Shown: positions 1 to 42,133, counted from the first letter of the stretch. The stretch is 64,000 nucleotides of DNA from Spongilla lacustris (GCA_949361645.1 OX442427.1:3026179-3090178); one strand, 5' to 3'. The notes: a model not told the origin generated them from the letters alone. Program-made: numbers and translations.

Positions 1-2637
<2,637 letters not shown>

Positions 2638-2837
2638 NNNNNNNNNNNNNNNNNNNNNNNNNNNNNNNNNNNNNNNNNNNNNNNNNNNNNNNNNNNNNNN
2701 NNNNNNNNNNNNNNNNNNNNNNNNNNNNNNNNNNNNNNNNNNNNNNNNNNNNNNNNNNNNNNNNNNNNNNNNNNNNNNNNNNNNNNNNNNNNNNNNNNNN
2801 NNNNNNNNNNNNNNNNNNNNNNNNNNNNNNNNNNNNN
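2638..2837. other. Assembly gap of 200 N
   Basis: Exactly 200 unknown bases follow a GT microsatellite. A round-number gap is the usual mark of a scaffolder joining two contigs, so order and distance across it are not measured. Confidence 0.97.
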
Positions 2838-3760
2838 TTGTATTCCTACAAAGAATGAATACAACAAATTATTCCATATGAACTTTTTATTATCCTGAAG
2901 GAATTTTTAAGAACAATCTGTCAGTAGACAACGAGTCAAAATCATTCTTTAGAACACTCTTCATGCCAAGAACAGAAGAAAGGAGCACGGCCGCCTCCAA
3001 TTAAACATCTGATGTCGTGAAAGAACTTCTGTCTTGTTTTTAAATTGTTTTCATTCTATAACTTCTGTCTTCTTGTGTTTAAATTGCTATCATTATACAC
3101 TGTATAAATTCTGCCTTGTGTTTAAATTATAAATTAGCTATTCATTATAATATATACATTAAACATCTGATGCCGTGAAAGAACTTCTGTCTTGGTTTTA
3201 AATTGCTTTCATTATATAACTTCCAAATTATCAATTAGAACTTCTGTTCTGTGTTAAAATTGTTTTCATTATAAATTTGTCTGCCTTAACGGTTGCGATT
3301 TCGGTGAGAATCGTTTTCTCTTTTTAATTTTAATTACCAGTGGCTGTCAAACGCTAACGGTTGCGATTTCGGTGAGGATCGACTTCTCTTTTTAGTTATA
3401 CACGTTATGATTACCAGTGGTTGTCAAAATCAAATCTCCTTTCTGTCAGGGAATTGAGTCCGCCTCCTCCCCCGAACTGTATTCCCTGGATGTACAATAT
3501 TTTACACGGACCGTGTTCCCTAGGGAGTTGGGTCCGGGGGGGACCGTATTCCCTAAGGGAATACGGTCCGCCGGACCGGAAATTGGGCCGGACCGTATAC
3601 CCTATGACACCGGCAGCCGTCAAAATTTGCCGATTTTTGTGCTGACCGCCAGTGATCGTGGTCTGAGCTGGGAAGTACGGTGGCCGTCATATATTTGGCG
3701 GCTGACCGTCAAAAATATGAGCCGGTCTTTGACGGTCACGGTTAATTAACTGTTAATTAA
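2838..3760. repeat. AT-rich non-coding stretch with short tandem and palindromic repeats
   Basis: No gene is visible. A phrase beginning TTAAACATCTGATG and running into GTGAAAGAACTTCTGTCTTG occurs near 3001 and 3160. The phrase AACGGTTGCGATTTCGGTGA occurs near 3290 and 3357, giving an imperfect tandem unit of about 70 bp. A near-perfect 27-base palindrome lies at 3542-3568. GACGGTCA and GACCGTC motifs at 3600-3740 recur at 5215-5400, so these may be two ends of one old element enclosing the hAT remnant. Confidence 0.5.
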
Positions 3761-3999
3761 ACTAGACATAATTATAAAGATTATACTCCGCTTGTTACAT
3801 AAGCGGCTTATGATAAGCCAACTCTAGAACCTTTCATAAAGGATGTGTGTAGGGAATTCAATATACAGCCAGCTCCGACTGCTATACAATGGGAGTCTGC
3901 CTCCGGCCAAGCTTTGCAAGTTGCTGAAACCAGGAATTTTTTTATGGTGAAAAATACCCAACGCTGTGTAGCATTTCAAGGTTAATCACTACCTTACAT

Positions 4000-4640
4000 T
4001 CAGCATTTTCCAATGCTGGTCCTCCACCTTTCTGGGATTTGGATGTACAAAATTGGAATCAGCTGCCTTCTGAAGTTTTTGAGTGCTGCCTTTTCCTCAA
4101 ATCTGCGGGGTTCAAAACTCGGGTTCAAAACTCGGTTTCAGCCATCTAAACATCTTCTCACAGATGCAGCTCTAGATCTTGTGCATCCTGGACATAAGAA
4201 TTTGTCTTAGCTGTCTGGAGTTGAGAGAATACAAGCCCATTCTCTATTCAAGGAAGAACTTTTTAGTGTTGCTGCATGGTGTGCACATTGATGCTGCCGA
4301 TGCTCCAGATGATCAGCCTAATGTCCAATGTACAGGAAAAGGTGCAAAGATTGCATTGGATGCATTCTTCGATTTCGATCTGCATAGGTTTTAGATGATC
4401 TTAGTTTGAGGCAGCTAAGCACCACTGAAGGAGACTGTTGAAGATGAGTTTAGCAGATACCTATACAGGCAGAATCTATACCAATTGGCGTTCGAATGAG
4501 GTAATGGAGTGGTGGAGCTACAATGAAGGGAATTTCTTCACTGTCTCCAAACTGGCATTGAAGTATCTGGCTATTCCAGCATCAAGCGTACCAATCAGAG
4601 CGTGTCATTTCACAGCTAAAGCTAATCCTTGAACGCAAAT
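4000..4640 (+). pseudogene. Degenerate hAT transposase, C-terminal dimerisation part
   Basis: The frame at 4438-4632 encodes a segment with WWSYNEGNFFTVSKLALKYL followed by AIPASSVP. This is the spacing of the hAT C-terminal dimerisation domain (WW..N...FP.L..LA.KYL.IPATSVPSER). The final SERxFS motif is corrupted to IRACHF. Upstream frames at 4013-4394 hold other hAT-like fragments (FQPSKHLLTDAALDLV) separated by stops and frameshifts. No intact reading frame exists, so this is a dead copy. The family assignment rests on this motif alone. Confidence 0.5.
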
Positions 4641-4842
4641 GATGGAGAATGGACTCTGCCCGGCTAGAAAGAGTTTTGCTGCTACGTTGTAATAAAAACT
4701 TTAGTGTTTAAAATTTAATCATATACCCTTTCGTACCTCCGTGCCCGGTGTTTAAGCTGCTCAGCATGCTTTTTCATTATTCAAACAAAATCAGTCCATT
4801 ATTATTTACACGCAATTTACTGTATGATGACGGGTACTTGTA

Positions 4843-5182
4843 TAGACCCCTTGCCGTGTCATCCCGGGAAGGATCAAAACATTAGCGGCCATATTGTTTT
4901 GGACCAAAACATGTGCGTTATTTAGAAATTTGTATATGTGCTACGACGATGACGTAAATCTAACACTATAATAGTACGCCCGTAACAACCCATAAACATT
5001 TCATTCGGCTCTAAGTATATGTAAACGTATGAATACAATTAATTTGGCCGCGATTTTTAAGCAGTCTAAGCTGTTATTATTACATCATTGTACGTAATGA
5101 AAACACAAATTCTAAATAACGCACACATTTTGGGCCAGAACAATGTTTTGATCATTCCCGGGATGACACGGCAAGGGGTCTA
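4843..5182. mobile_element. MITE, TAGACCCC family, TA target duplication
   Basis: The ends are inverted copies beginning TAGACCCCTTGCCGTGTCAT, and TA dinucleotides flank both sides (4841-4842 and 5183-5184). The inverted arms are roughly 80-90 bp and enclose a short AT-rich middle. A TA duplication and no coding content fit a Tc1/mariner-type MITE. A second copy lies at 7344-7558 in opposite orientation. Confidence 0.75.
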
Positions 5183-5214
5183 TACAAGTCGGTACAGGTA
5201 ATTAATTCCATGCA

Positions 5215-5410
5215 GCAATTGACGGCTGACCGCCGACTGTGACCGCCAAACTCGAGATTTGACGGTTTTGGCGGTCAGAAATGGCCGTGACCTTGTCGGC
5301 AAGGCTGCAGACGGTTGGCCGTGGCCGTGACCGGGATGGATTGATGCCGGCCATTGCTGGCCGTGACCGTGACCGTCAGGGGTCTAATCCGGTCAGCCAT
5401 CCGTCCGGGA
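5215..5410. repeat. GACCGTC-rich degenerate repeat
   Basis: There are many interleaved copies of GGCCGTGACCGTGACCG-like words and their inverses, including a hairpin-prone stretch. They resemble 3600-3740 and are probably remnants of a transposon end. No coding potential is seen. Confidence 0.4.
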
Positions 5411-6022
5411 CTAGTTCCAATTAGTCAGCCGCGGCAACACTGTTAACAGACAGTTTATCCAGCACCTGCATCTCCATTGAGCAGCAGTTCAGTGACACCT
5501 CCAACGATAAATTATCTCAGGTTAGCAGTATAAGTCGCTAAAGAAGATCTAGCAGGCCGATCAGCTGCTCAGTGACTTTGCTGATGCATCAACATTCTTG
5601 ATTTCAGCTTATTTTTCCTGCTACAAGGTTTAGATCTCCCTCTAAGAGCAGGCATAAGCCGCATAATAGGTTCAGGACAGGCCATTTTCACAGCCGTACG
5701 TATAAAATACATCAGTATAGATAGCGCCCAGAGTAATAGGTTGACTTCAGTACGCTAAGGCAGAGGCACACAGAATAACAAAACAGTAGCCATGCAGGTA
5801 AGCAGTCCGGACGTGACGTCACGTGTAATCGACATTCCATTGCTTATATAATTACGCGCAACTGGTCCATTAATCGCCGCAAATGTGCATGCACGCATGC
5901 ATGGTTGATTAACCGCCATGTGAACATCATTACCACACATGATATATGCACAAAGCAAAACTAATTTCTCGGCGGTATATATCACATTGCACGCAATATC
6001 ATGAATTGTACTTGTATACTTG
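5411..6022. other. Intergenic, no gene seen
   Basis: This is ordinary AT-rich sequence downstream of the carrier gene. ATGCATGC-like palindromes occur near 5888-5901. No conserved coding stretch or RNA gene is recognised. Confidence 0.4.
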
Positions 6023-9000
6023 TCACATCTTATGTTTTATTGATTCAGCAATACTTAGGCAAACCATTCCGTTGAGAAAACCTCTTATCAGGGTTGGTTT
6101 GATGCCTTTGAACAAAAGTCCCCGAAGCCCTTCTTCTTTCTTAGTTTGCTTCACGCAGTCCCATATCCCTTTGTACTTGCTACTCGCTCCTTCAGCTTGA
6201 AACTTCGTTTTAATAATATCCACTGGGTACCATAACCACGTTGCTACGCCAGTGATGCCTCCAGCCAGTGCGTTGTCAAGCCAGCTCAACTTGCTCGCAT
6301 CGGTCAGTTTTCTCCGACTCATGATATACTCCTGTAGCCACTTGAAGGTGCAGAAATATATTGAATATTGAGGTACTTCGCGAGCAATGGTTAACCACCA
6401 CCCTCTGTAAAAACCTCTGCGGATTCCATCTTTCCTCCAGATACTGTCTGCAGCTTTCCTCGGACCAATCTTGCGCTCTGAATATTTTTGGTTTACACCC
6501 TGGTTTTGCATTCTAATCTTTATCAGTTCAGTTGGACACACTATGATGCACTGCACGGCACCAGCCGCGACACTAGAGTAGAACTTTTTACCATAATTCA
6601 CCTCATTTTCGCCTTTTGAAAGATATCTGTACACGGCATTCTCAACTCCGAACACTGTTGCATTTATAAGCACTTGGCTGGCCATCGGGTATAGCATCCC
6701 TCGGAATAAACCTTTGAACTGCATGGAATAACAGCATGTAGTTGATATCATGCACACAATACAACTGCATGCATGTGCACTCACGCCTTCATTCCTGCAT
6801 ATATCCATGCCACATTTCCATGCACTGTTTGATGCTTGATTGGATTGAATGCGCACCTGCGGGATTTAATCTTTAATCTCCAGATGTCCTCTATCTAAGC
6901 AGACTAATTCTAGGATGCTATTGTAGTACATTTATCTGAGCTGTCATGCAGGTAAGCTTATCAGCCAATTAAGTTGAATAGCTGAATATGATGAGCAGCC
7001 GGCGCGAGATCCAACATTTTAAAAAAAACTAAAACTACAAAATTAGCAACAAAGCTAGTATACAATTTACATGCAGTTCTGAGTAACTTGGCTGAGTCAA
7101 ATGTTAATAAGCTTACCTGCAAGCTCAGATAAAGGTACTATAATAGCGTCCTAGATATAGGACAGAAGATCTACGACTTTTGTCCTAGATCTAGGACATG
7201 TGGACATTAAAGATTAAAATTATTTCCTTTTCTGCTGTGCATGCATGACTCTGACTCATCATGATGTACACGTACACGCACAAGGTACCATGCACATAAT
7301 TGTTGTACACATCTGGTGCCCTAAGAGACCCGCTTACTGTGTATAGACCCCTTGCCGCAGGAAGGATCAAAATGGCCCAAAAATCGCGGCCTAATTAATT
7401 GTATTCACAAGTTTATGCACGAATCATATACTTAGCTTAGAACCGAATGAAATGGTTATGGGTTGTTGCGGGCGTAAAAATAACGCACACATTTTGGTCC
7501 AAAACAATACGGCCGCTAATGTTTTGATCCTTCCCGGGATGACACGGCAAGGGGTCCATACCGGTCCGATCCGTGCCGTGACTTCCACGCATACATAGGT
7601 ACAATGAGTTCTTGTTTAGATCGATATTTGCCCTTAATCGTCTTAAATATAGAACTTACAGGTAGTGCTCTTTTTTTTTTTTTGCATGCATTCTTAATAT
7701 TAATTTACATGGATTTTCACTTGTAAATAATAGAACATGCGCCAACATCACCAAAATTAAATCTCCAGGCTCGCGTCCTAGATCTAGACGCGTAACCGTC
7801 CTAGATCTAGGACGAACTTTGAAGGCTTTTCCTGATCCGAAAACGTGTGTTTTGAAGGTTTCATTTTGAAACATAGGCATCATATACAGTACACTAGATA
7901 TTTTCCTTTGCTCACACTTTTAATTATGTATTACTGCATAAATGTTCGTCCAATTTAGCTTGCTATTAATCACTGCTTGACACACTGCCACAGTTCATTG
8001 CTAGAATCGAAATAGTATTGGTCAGTAGCTGTTAATGATGTCTTCTATAACTGAAATACTACTGCCTGTGGTAGAGCACACACATAGGTACCGTTAGTTC
8101 CTGTTAGATTGATACTTGCCTTTGTAATCGTCTTAAAGAGCGCTTTTGTGGTTTTGTATGCATTCTTAATGTTTTGTCACTTTATATGGATTTTTCACTT
8201 GCAAGCATTCCAAATGGACTGGTAGAACATGCGAACATCACCAAAATCTGTTAAAATCATTTCCTTTGATGCTGTGCATGGCACAACATCATGCGGTTTC
8301 CTATTTTATCACTATTTTTGTATATTTAGTGTTAACGAAATGTTTGATCTCGCTGTTCATATTATAGTTGTAAAAAATCTGCACATATACAAATAGTCCA
8401 ATCATGTATTGAGACGTCACTCAAGTATGATTTACTCCACAAAGTATTGTAATTTCGAATTCCGGCTCCCATATCAAAAATGTGCATACCTAGCTTGTGA
8501 CCTCAGTAACAGTTTGTGTAGTGTTGCAGGAATTTGAAGAGCTGTACTACTTCCGATAATAAATTGGTTTACGTAGCATACTCCTCCATCCATGCATCGT
8601 CAAGAAAATAACGGATTTACTGTACATCCATGCCTTTACATGTACATGTACGTGCCATGTCATGGACATTGGAACTCATACATGTACTGAAAAGTTCTTG
8701 TGATACATACAAATATATATGCCCTTGGCACCCAAAGAGCTATAAAATATCTCACGCTAGCGCGCGCTCGCGCGCTATAGTTATTGCATAGATAATTTTT
8801 TATAATACATTTACACAATTCATGTATTAGTAATGAATAAATTATTGTGTTAGCAAGCGGATCTATACTTTGGTCAAGCGGGGGGGGGGGGGATTCGACT
8901 GAACCCGCCGACCCAACCCAATCCTACGAGCCTGTACATAAGACTAAATTGCTCGGCCTACATTTAGCACATAACAACATACCCATAATTTACAGGGACG

Positions 9001-9246
9001 CAAGGAAAGGAGTTACTGCACGGTCAGGTTAAGTTCGTGCGTGCGTCGCTCAGTATAATATCATATATATTTACAAGGCTACTGACAAGCGGGCTCACTT
9101 TTATTGTGTCCATAGGATAGCATGCAACTAGAGCTGCACCTCCTGTGTACGGAGTGGGGGTAAACTAAATTGCTTTATACGTGTTCCTTACCTCCAACTG
9201 ATCCTGCAATAATTCCTTTCCACGCGTCCCTGCAAATTTCGCTCAT
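6023..9246 (-). CDS. Mitochondrial carrier, SLC25A29-like (four exons)
   Basis: The exons on the minus strand are 9192-9246, 9099-9142, 6785-6856 and 6023-6718. Phases close exactly and give 288 residues, the usual size for a mitochondrial solute carrier. The three family signatures are visible as YPMDTIK (repeat 1, end of exon 2), CPTELIK (repeat 2) and YPVDIIK (repeat 3). The first helix reads AGSVGGGAALVACYPMDTIK across the exon 1-2 junction. The second signature, with E replacing D (CPTELIK), and the AAGAVQCIIVCP context match SLC25A29, the inner-membrane carrier for basic amino acids, so arginine, lysine or ornithine transport is a reasonable inference. Related carriers SLC25A45, A47 and A48 cannot be excluded. 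Intron 2 (6857-9098) is long for this gene and filled with MITEs. The start at 9246 is the only Met that fits the family N-terminus. Confidence 0.88.
6862..7222. mobile_element. Foldback MITE in carrier intron 2
   Basis: The left end (TTTAATCTTTAATCTCCAG...GTCCT) and right end (AGGACATGTGGACATTAAAG...) are inverted copies. Internal arms also pair: a segment at about 6908-6963 is inverted at about 7107-7155 (ATAAGCTTACCTGCA). The right part contains the palindrome GTCCTAGATCTAGGAC. Related ends recur near 7780-7815 and 9928-10696. There is no coding content and the exact borders are uncertain. Confidence 0.5.
7344..7558. mobile_element. MITE, TAGACCCC family, second copy, inverted
   Basis: It begins TAGACCCCTTGCCG and ends with the inverted form, with TA on both sides (7342-7343 and 7559-7560). 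The interior is the reverse complement of the interior of the 4843-5182 copy, with some internal sequence deleted. Confidence 0.7.
7780..8846. other. Intronic sequence, no coding signal
   Basis: This is part of carrier intron 2. It holds two GTCCTAGATCTAG palindromes (7784-7815), an imperfect duplication of the phrase TGTTAGATTGATACTTGCC (near 7610 and 8105), and GCTAGCGCGCGCTCGCGCGC at 8756-8775. No exon was found here. Confidence 0.4.
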
Positions 9247-9927
9247 CTTGCTGCTGCATGTATCAGACTAAAGCACGTGCATATGTAGAGCCAAGTGCTT
9301 TGAAGAGAATTTATATGGTTGCCAGCTTTGCATGTTGCATCACTTTAATGTGGAATGCAATAATTATTATCATTGTATTCACAGTGCACATTCATTTGAT
9401 ACGTGCAGACGTATACGATCGCCATGTGATTGATTGCGTGCGTAGACAAGATAAAGGCTCCAACATATATGTAGCAGTATGAATAGGAGTTTGCATTGGA
9501 CACTGTTATTTTTCTTTTACCGAAGGTGATGAGTAATACATACGTACTAAAACAACTTCAAATACTGCCTAAATGTGTTTTACGTGAATACTGTATGTTA
9601 AACTAGTTTCATCAACTTACTACTTCTTTACTTCAGTGATTGTAATGGAAAAACAAAAACACAAATACACAATGTATGACATCAAGCTACTAGAATCAAC
9701 TGACAGGTCATTAATTTGTTTGCCGGTTGGAAATAAAGCTGTCTGGATCCCATTAAATACACTCTGATGCATATGTCAAGTCATTAGAATCTATAGCTCC
9801 AGTTCAAACCAACAATCACATGTATATATATTTTACTGATGCATGTTATTAAAAATATGCACCCCGCCCAATAACGTTTGGTTACACGGCGGGTACCTTT
9901 ACTTGTGATGGAAAATTAACTACCTCT
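9247..9927. promoter_or_regulatory. Upstream region of the carrier gene, no motif resolved
   Basis: This lies just 5-prime of the inferred carrier start codon at 9246 and must contain its promoter. It is AT-rich. No TATA box or other element stands out, and no other gene is seen. Confidence 0.3.
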
Positions 9928-10696
9928 CTTTTAACCTTAATTTTCCAGGTCCAAGTCCTATGCGTAGGACCAATATTTGAAAATTCATTATAAATAGAAA
10001 TGCAGTTTCTTGGCATCCATTTGTTTGATGTGTCTATCATGCTAAATTTACCAATTGTCGGTCTATTTTTTTTAAATCACACCCTTGGTTACACGATGCA
10101 AATAAACAGATACGGTTATTAAAAATGCATTATGTAGAGAATTTAATTGTCGCAGAAAAAAGTACGACAGGTATCACTTTTTTAAAAATGTTTATGAAGC
10201 ATAATATGTAGGCTATTTGATACATTCTACGGCAGTGTTTTTACTTTTGTCATTTGTACCGAAAACGCACTGTACGTTTTCAAGATTTTGTCCATTCACT
10301 TGGCTATTCCCGCAACATGCGTCTGACAAATACCTATCGTTCATAAGCTTGTGGAGCTAGCAATTTCCAAATCTACAATGTACTATTTTATATGCTTAGT
10401 GCAAAAGACCTGACCTATACTACCCCCTTCTTTTAAAATGTTGCTCTGATTTTCCCAACATTACTTTTTGGTACTTTAAGTTGCTTTGCAATTTACCGCA
10501 AATACATCTTTTAGCAATGCAGTATTGATTGTATTTGACAATCTTTGAAGAATTGCAAGAAAGTAAATATTTCCTGAATTAATAACCATTTCTACAGTGC
10601 AATGAGGTTTTGGTTTATTTTTTGATTATATGAGTTTGCTAAAAATTAATTTAACTTGCGTCCTATACGCGTAGGACGACGGGAGATTAAAGGTTA
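9928..10696. mobile_element. Probable TIR element with GTCCTA...TAGGAC ends
   Basis: The left end reads TTAACCTTAATTTTCC then GTCCTATGCGTAGGAC. The right end is an inverted relative, GTCCTATACGCGTAGGAC then GGGAGATTAAAGGTTAA. The interior is AT-rich and non-coding. It belongs to the same family as the 6862-7222 element. The target duplication is not clear. Confidence 0.5.
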
Positions 10697-10979
10697 ACAG
10701 AGATTTTGTTTGACTAGAAATGCCGGTATAACTTAGTAGTGGACCTGGCCTTGGCTGCTGGATTCCCTAGTAAATCACAAAATGTCTGCGAACAACAGCA
10801 CCTCGGATGAATGTTGTGCATGCATGTTTACCTTGTATGCAAGTACAGACTGCCTTAGGAGGGAAAGATGTCATGCACAATGTGATCTTTGCAACGAACG
10901 GTTTCACCATGCAAACCTGTGAGAGTATCAGTCCAGATGGAGTTTGGATGTATTTCATTATGCATGATTCTGTATATAC

Positions 10980-12016
10980 TAGGGTGTGTAACCGGTTATC
11001 GGGTTATTCGGGTTATTCGGATATTCGCAAAAACCTATCCGTTCGAATAGTAATTTAGCATTACTCGGAAAAATCGATTATTGGATTTGTTCTATTCGAA
11101 ATAACCGGTTAGTGAATCTCCATTCGGAGGTACTTAGGTATTCGTCGTCCGCATCGACAATTCGCCCATTATTCGAATACCTTTTTATGACGATATCCGG
11201 ATACGCGTTTACGATATTACAAGTACAGTTAAATCAAAGTTAGTTCGCTTAGTGCATTTCGACTAGCTGGTTTCTTGCATCAATCTCTCTGAGCTGATAC
11301 TGCCGCGATCGCATTTAGGCCTACTTAGTTACTAGTATTTGGTATGGTGAAATGGAGGCTGCATGGCCGGTGGTGCATAAACTTCATCTGTGGTTCTACT
11401 CTTTTGGCATCGGGTACAATATGACAGTGTACATCTGTAGGTAGACCTCAGCGTGGCCACGCTACCTTAAGTCAGGACACGCCCATCTAGGTATGTGGTT
11501 AGGCCAAGCGATTTAGGCCTATGTAGGTAGCTGTGGTAGTGTGCTGAGTGCATCTGGTGTGATGTGGGTAGCTGTGGATGCATGCTGTACTGATCTGGTG
11601 CAATGTGGGTAGTTGTAGGAGGGTGTCTGGTAGCTGTGGTTGTGTGACTAATGAGGGCATCTGGTGTGTCTGGGGAAGGTGTGTTTGTGTGCCTCATGAG
11701 GGCACTGGTGTGATGGGGGTAGGGTGTGCCTCATGAGGGCACTGGTGTGATGGGGGTAGGCGTGTGTATGCTGAGGGCATCTGGTGTTATGGTTTAGCTG
11801 TAGGACGGTATCTGGTGTGATGTGTACATTTAGGTGGCTCAGTGAGCAGAAAACCTGAATAACCTAGGTATTCGGCTGGCAAATTGTTAAAACCTATTCG
11901 GATTTCTTTTTTCAAGTATTTGGAAAAATCGATTTTCTGATCCAGAAAAACCTGAAAAATCGATTAATGTTTTAGAAGTATTCGGAGAAATCGATTTTCA
12001 TTATTCAGGGACCCTA
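10980..12016. mobile_element. Non-autonomous hAT-like element with 8-bp target duplication
   Basis: The ends TAGGGTGTG and GGGACCCTA are flanked by the same 8 bases, gtatatac, at 10972-10979 and 12017-12024. An 8-bp duplication is the hAT rule. Subterminal regions are rich in ATTCGGA and AATCGATT words on both sides. The middle (about 11510-11830) is an imperfect tandem repeat built on GGGCATCTGGTGTGATG-like units. There is no transposase. The target duplication is itself palindromic. Confidence 0.75.
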
Positions 12017-12024
12017 GTATATAC

Positions 12025-12233
12025 TTAACACTTATCAAGAATATAAGGACATCAGCTAGTTTTATCGGAAGACCACATGCAGCCCTTAAAATGGCCTCCT
12101 TTGGGAAGCAGACCGCATACAATACGAACTTATCAAAAGCCTACATGTGTACTGCTATAGCAAATTAAACTATCATCACTTAGTCTATTCAGTACATAGG
12201 CCCATGTATTCTTCTGCATGACGAAATAAAGTA
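12025..12233. other. Short 3-prime flank of ADPRH
   Basis: This AT-rich spacer lies between the hAT-like element and the ADPRH stop codon. It should contain the ADPRH 3-prime UTR and polyadenylation site, but no clear AATAAA on the minus strand was identified. Confidence 0.3.
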
Positions 12234-13292
12234 TTACGCACTTATTTTGCAGAGGTCTCGGCCCAGAGCAAACAGCCTATCTTTGTACTCCATGTTCTTG
12301 TAGTTCACCTCCGGCACGCCCTCAAACCCGTACAACGCTCCCCAGCATGAGCCCGCTATGATCCCGGTACTGTCATTATCCCCTCCGTGGAGCACACCAC
12401 GCAAACATAGTTCTTCCCATGAAGCTCCCGCTCCAAGAAGGGCATCATAGGCTATCATGGGGGCATCGTGACCGCTCGCTCCTCCCCAACCGTCATAGCT
12501 AACGGATTTGTAGAATTCATCTCTTTCTTCCGGTCCGTATTTGTCAGGAAACTTGGGTTCTGATGTACCATCAGTCAAGTTTCTTTTTCTTAGGTAATCG
12601 GCCCATCGCTTCTCAAAGTAGCTCCAGTCTTTTTTATTCTGTTCGACATCCTTTCCCGTATCCTCTACGTACTTCCAGGCCACTTTCAGAGTATCCATGA
12701 GGCCCTTCCCCCACGAGTTGATTGGTTTTCTCTGAATGGCGTAAGATACAAACAGTGCCGTAGCAACAGACCCAAGATATCCTGTTGGGCAGTTGTGTGT
12801 CATTCGACCAGACTCCACCGCCACGGCCACGAGATCCTCCAACTGCTCCGGTCGATTGAAACGTAGTCCGATAGGGGCGGATCTCATGGCCGCACCACAC
12901 CCACCTCCTCTAGAATTGTAAGGGATTCTATAACCTCCGCGCACCTTGGGACGCAGCATGCTTGCCCCTTGCATGGTAGTAGCCCCAGGAGCCCGTCCGC
13001 CCATATCATTCTGCCCATCTATGTACTTCTGGGCTATGGTGCAGTAGAGCGTTTCCTTGTCCTTCCAGTCGGAGATGAGCGCCTCGGCAGTAGCTATGTG
13101 AAGAACGGTATCGTCGCTCACCATGAAGTCTTTACGCGTTAGGTTCAACGCCGACACTCCCCCGAGTTTCTTCACCTCCGAGTGTATGGTGACTCCCGAT
13201 GTACAGAACTCCCAGTCACCATTTTTGTACCCCATAGCGTCACCAACGGCTCCTAAAACCATTGCAGCGACGAATCTCTCTTCTAAAGCCAT
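12234..13292 (-). CDS. ADPRH: ADP-ribosylarginine hydrolase (ARH1-type), single exon
   Basis: The 352 residues are close to human ARH1 (357). The enzyme removes ADP-ribose from arginine side chains in the cytosol, reversing arginine-specific mono-ADP-ribosylation. The N-terminus MALEERFVAAMVLGAVGDAM aligns with the ARH family start and supports this Met. The two magnesium-binding motifs are present: VSDDTVLH near residue 58 and GGDNDSTG near residue 303. Other family blocks include NSRGGGCGAAMRSAPIGLRF, ESGRMTHNCPTGYLGS and WGGASGHDAPMIAYDA. ARH2 and ARH3 are less likely, because ARH2 lacks the catalytic aspartates and ARH3 differs in these blocks. The gene has no intron, unlike most genes here, so a retrocopy origin is possible, but the frame is intact. 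Confidence 0.93.
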   Translation of the reverse strand: MALEERFVAAMVLGAVGDAMGYKNGDWEFCTSGVTIHSEVKKLGGVSALNLTRKDFMVSDDTVLHIATAEALISDWKDKETLYCTIAQKYIDGQNDMGGRAPGATTMQGASMLRPKVRGGYRIPYNSRGGGCGAAMRSAPIGLRFNRPEQLEDLVAVAVESGRMTHNCPTGYLGSVATALFVSYAIQRKPINSWGKGLMDTLKVAWKYVEDTGKDVEQNKKDWSYFEKRWADYLRKRNLTDGTSEPKFPDKYGPEERDEFYKSVSYDGWGGASGHDAPMIAYDALLGAGASWEELCLRGVLHGGDNDSTGIIAGSCWGALYGFEGVPEVNYKNMEYKDRLFALGRDLCKISA

Positions 13293-14562
13293 CTCAAATT
13301 ATCAAGTGACGTTTAATTAGTCACGTGAGCAACCGCATATGATTTGTGTCATTTCGCTCTGCGCGAGGGCGTATGCAAGGGGGAGGGGGGTCCGGGGGCC
13401 TCCTCGAACTTCAATATGAATATAATTAGCGTAGATAAATCGGCACACGAACATTTCTACGAGTTCAGCGTGCACTCCGTGGTTGCTAAACAGCTTATTC
13501 TCATTGGTTCGTAGTTTTGTAAACTGCGAGATGCGTAGTAGGCTGGTATTTATACGTAAATCTTGGTATATGTATTCCAAAACGCTAACCCGCGGTTGTA
13601 ATAAAGCGATTCTTAAGGCAGTTATTTTGATTGGTGCGCTACCCATCAAGGTTGAATGCACCTTGCTACAAGCTTTGAGAGACAGCAAGAAGGCTGGCTG
13701 AACATTGCAACGATGGTAAATTTTAACTGAGTGGCTCAAATAGCAAAGAAAAACTAAGCCCGGCGGCGCATGTAACGTACCCGGCAATACAAATCTGCGA
13801 TGAAACACAGCCATTTAAAACTGACCACAACAGCCTGGAAATCAGAACGTAACGGAGTGGCACGCATTTATTGGTTATGATTGCCTCCGTTTCTATTCCC
13901 CCTACATGTACAAATCTGTGGAAAAATTGGAATGTGTACAAAAAAAAAAACATTCATGTCATCAGTTGCAGTCACAAAAATTTAGTACTGCTTGAAGTAA
14001 GTCATCTGCCCGCGGAGTGCGATGGTAAATTTTAAGTGGCTCAAATAGCAAAGAAAAGTGCATGCATGTAACAACACAGCCATTTAATTCCATAAAAGTA
14101 CAATAGTCTGTATCGAAACCAGAACGTAACGGAGTGGCACTCATTTATTGGTACTGATTGTCAGGCATTCGGGCCATGGCCTGACCACTTTTCGCACCTC
14201 CAGAAACGACTGAAAATGCATAACGGTTACACGCGTTCGTACTTGTACATGTACAGTAACATGTACATGTACATGTGCAATTATTCAGGTATGGATATTA
14301 TAACTGCGCGAGGTATACACGTACATGCCGAATCCATCCTTGGACGTGAAGTTTAAGGTAAGGTGAGGAGACTTTATAATACAATCCTGCAAGCGCGTAA
14401 TTAAAGCACTTGTTCATCAAATAACCAACAGTATACTTTGCTTAGATTAATTTCATTTGTTCATGCACACAGGACTAACCAAAGATGCTACCACACATGC
14501 ACAATACATGGATATGTGAATTGGGGTTCACGTTCACTTCGCTAGGAAGCATGACCTTGGGG
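13293..14562. repeat. Intergenic spacer with imperfect tandem duplication
   Basis: This lies between ADPRH and the copine 3-prime end. A unit starting GATGGTAAATTTTAA and ending GAACGTAACGGAGTGGCAC occurs at about 13712-13865 and again at about 14020-14140, with indels. A short ACATGT tandem lies at 14248-14276. No gene is recognised. The ADPRH promoter must fall in the first few hundred bases. Confidence 0.5.

Positions 14563-42133
<27,571 letters not shown>

Noticed and set aside
12634..12900. Antisense and alternative-frame ORFs inside ADPRH, RPSA, TAB1 and the RT ORF
   Set aside because: They are shadows of genuine coding frames with no family resemblance.
13317..14144. Open frames of 165 and 60 codons upstream of ADPRH
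   Set aside because: They overlap an imperfect tandem duplication, have no splice or domain support, and the similar parts are in repeated DNA.
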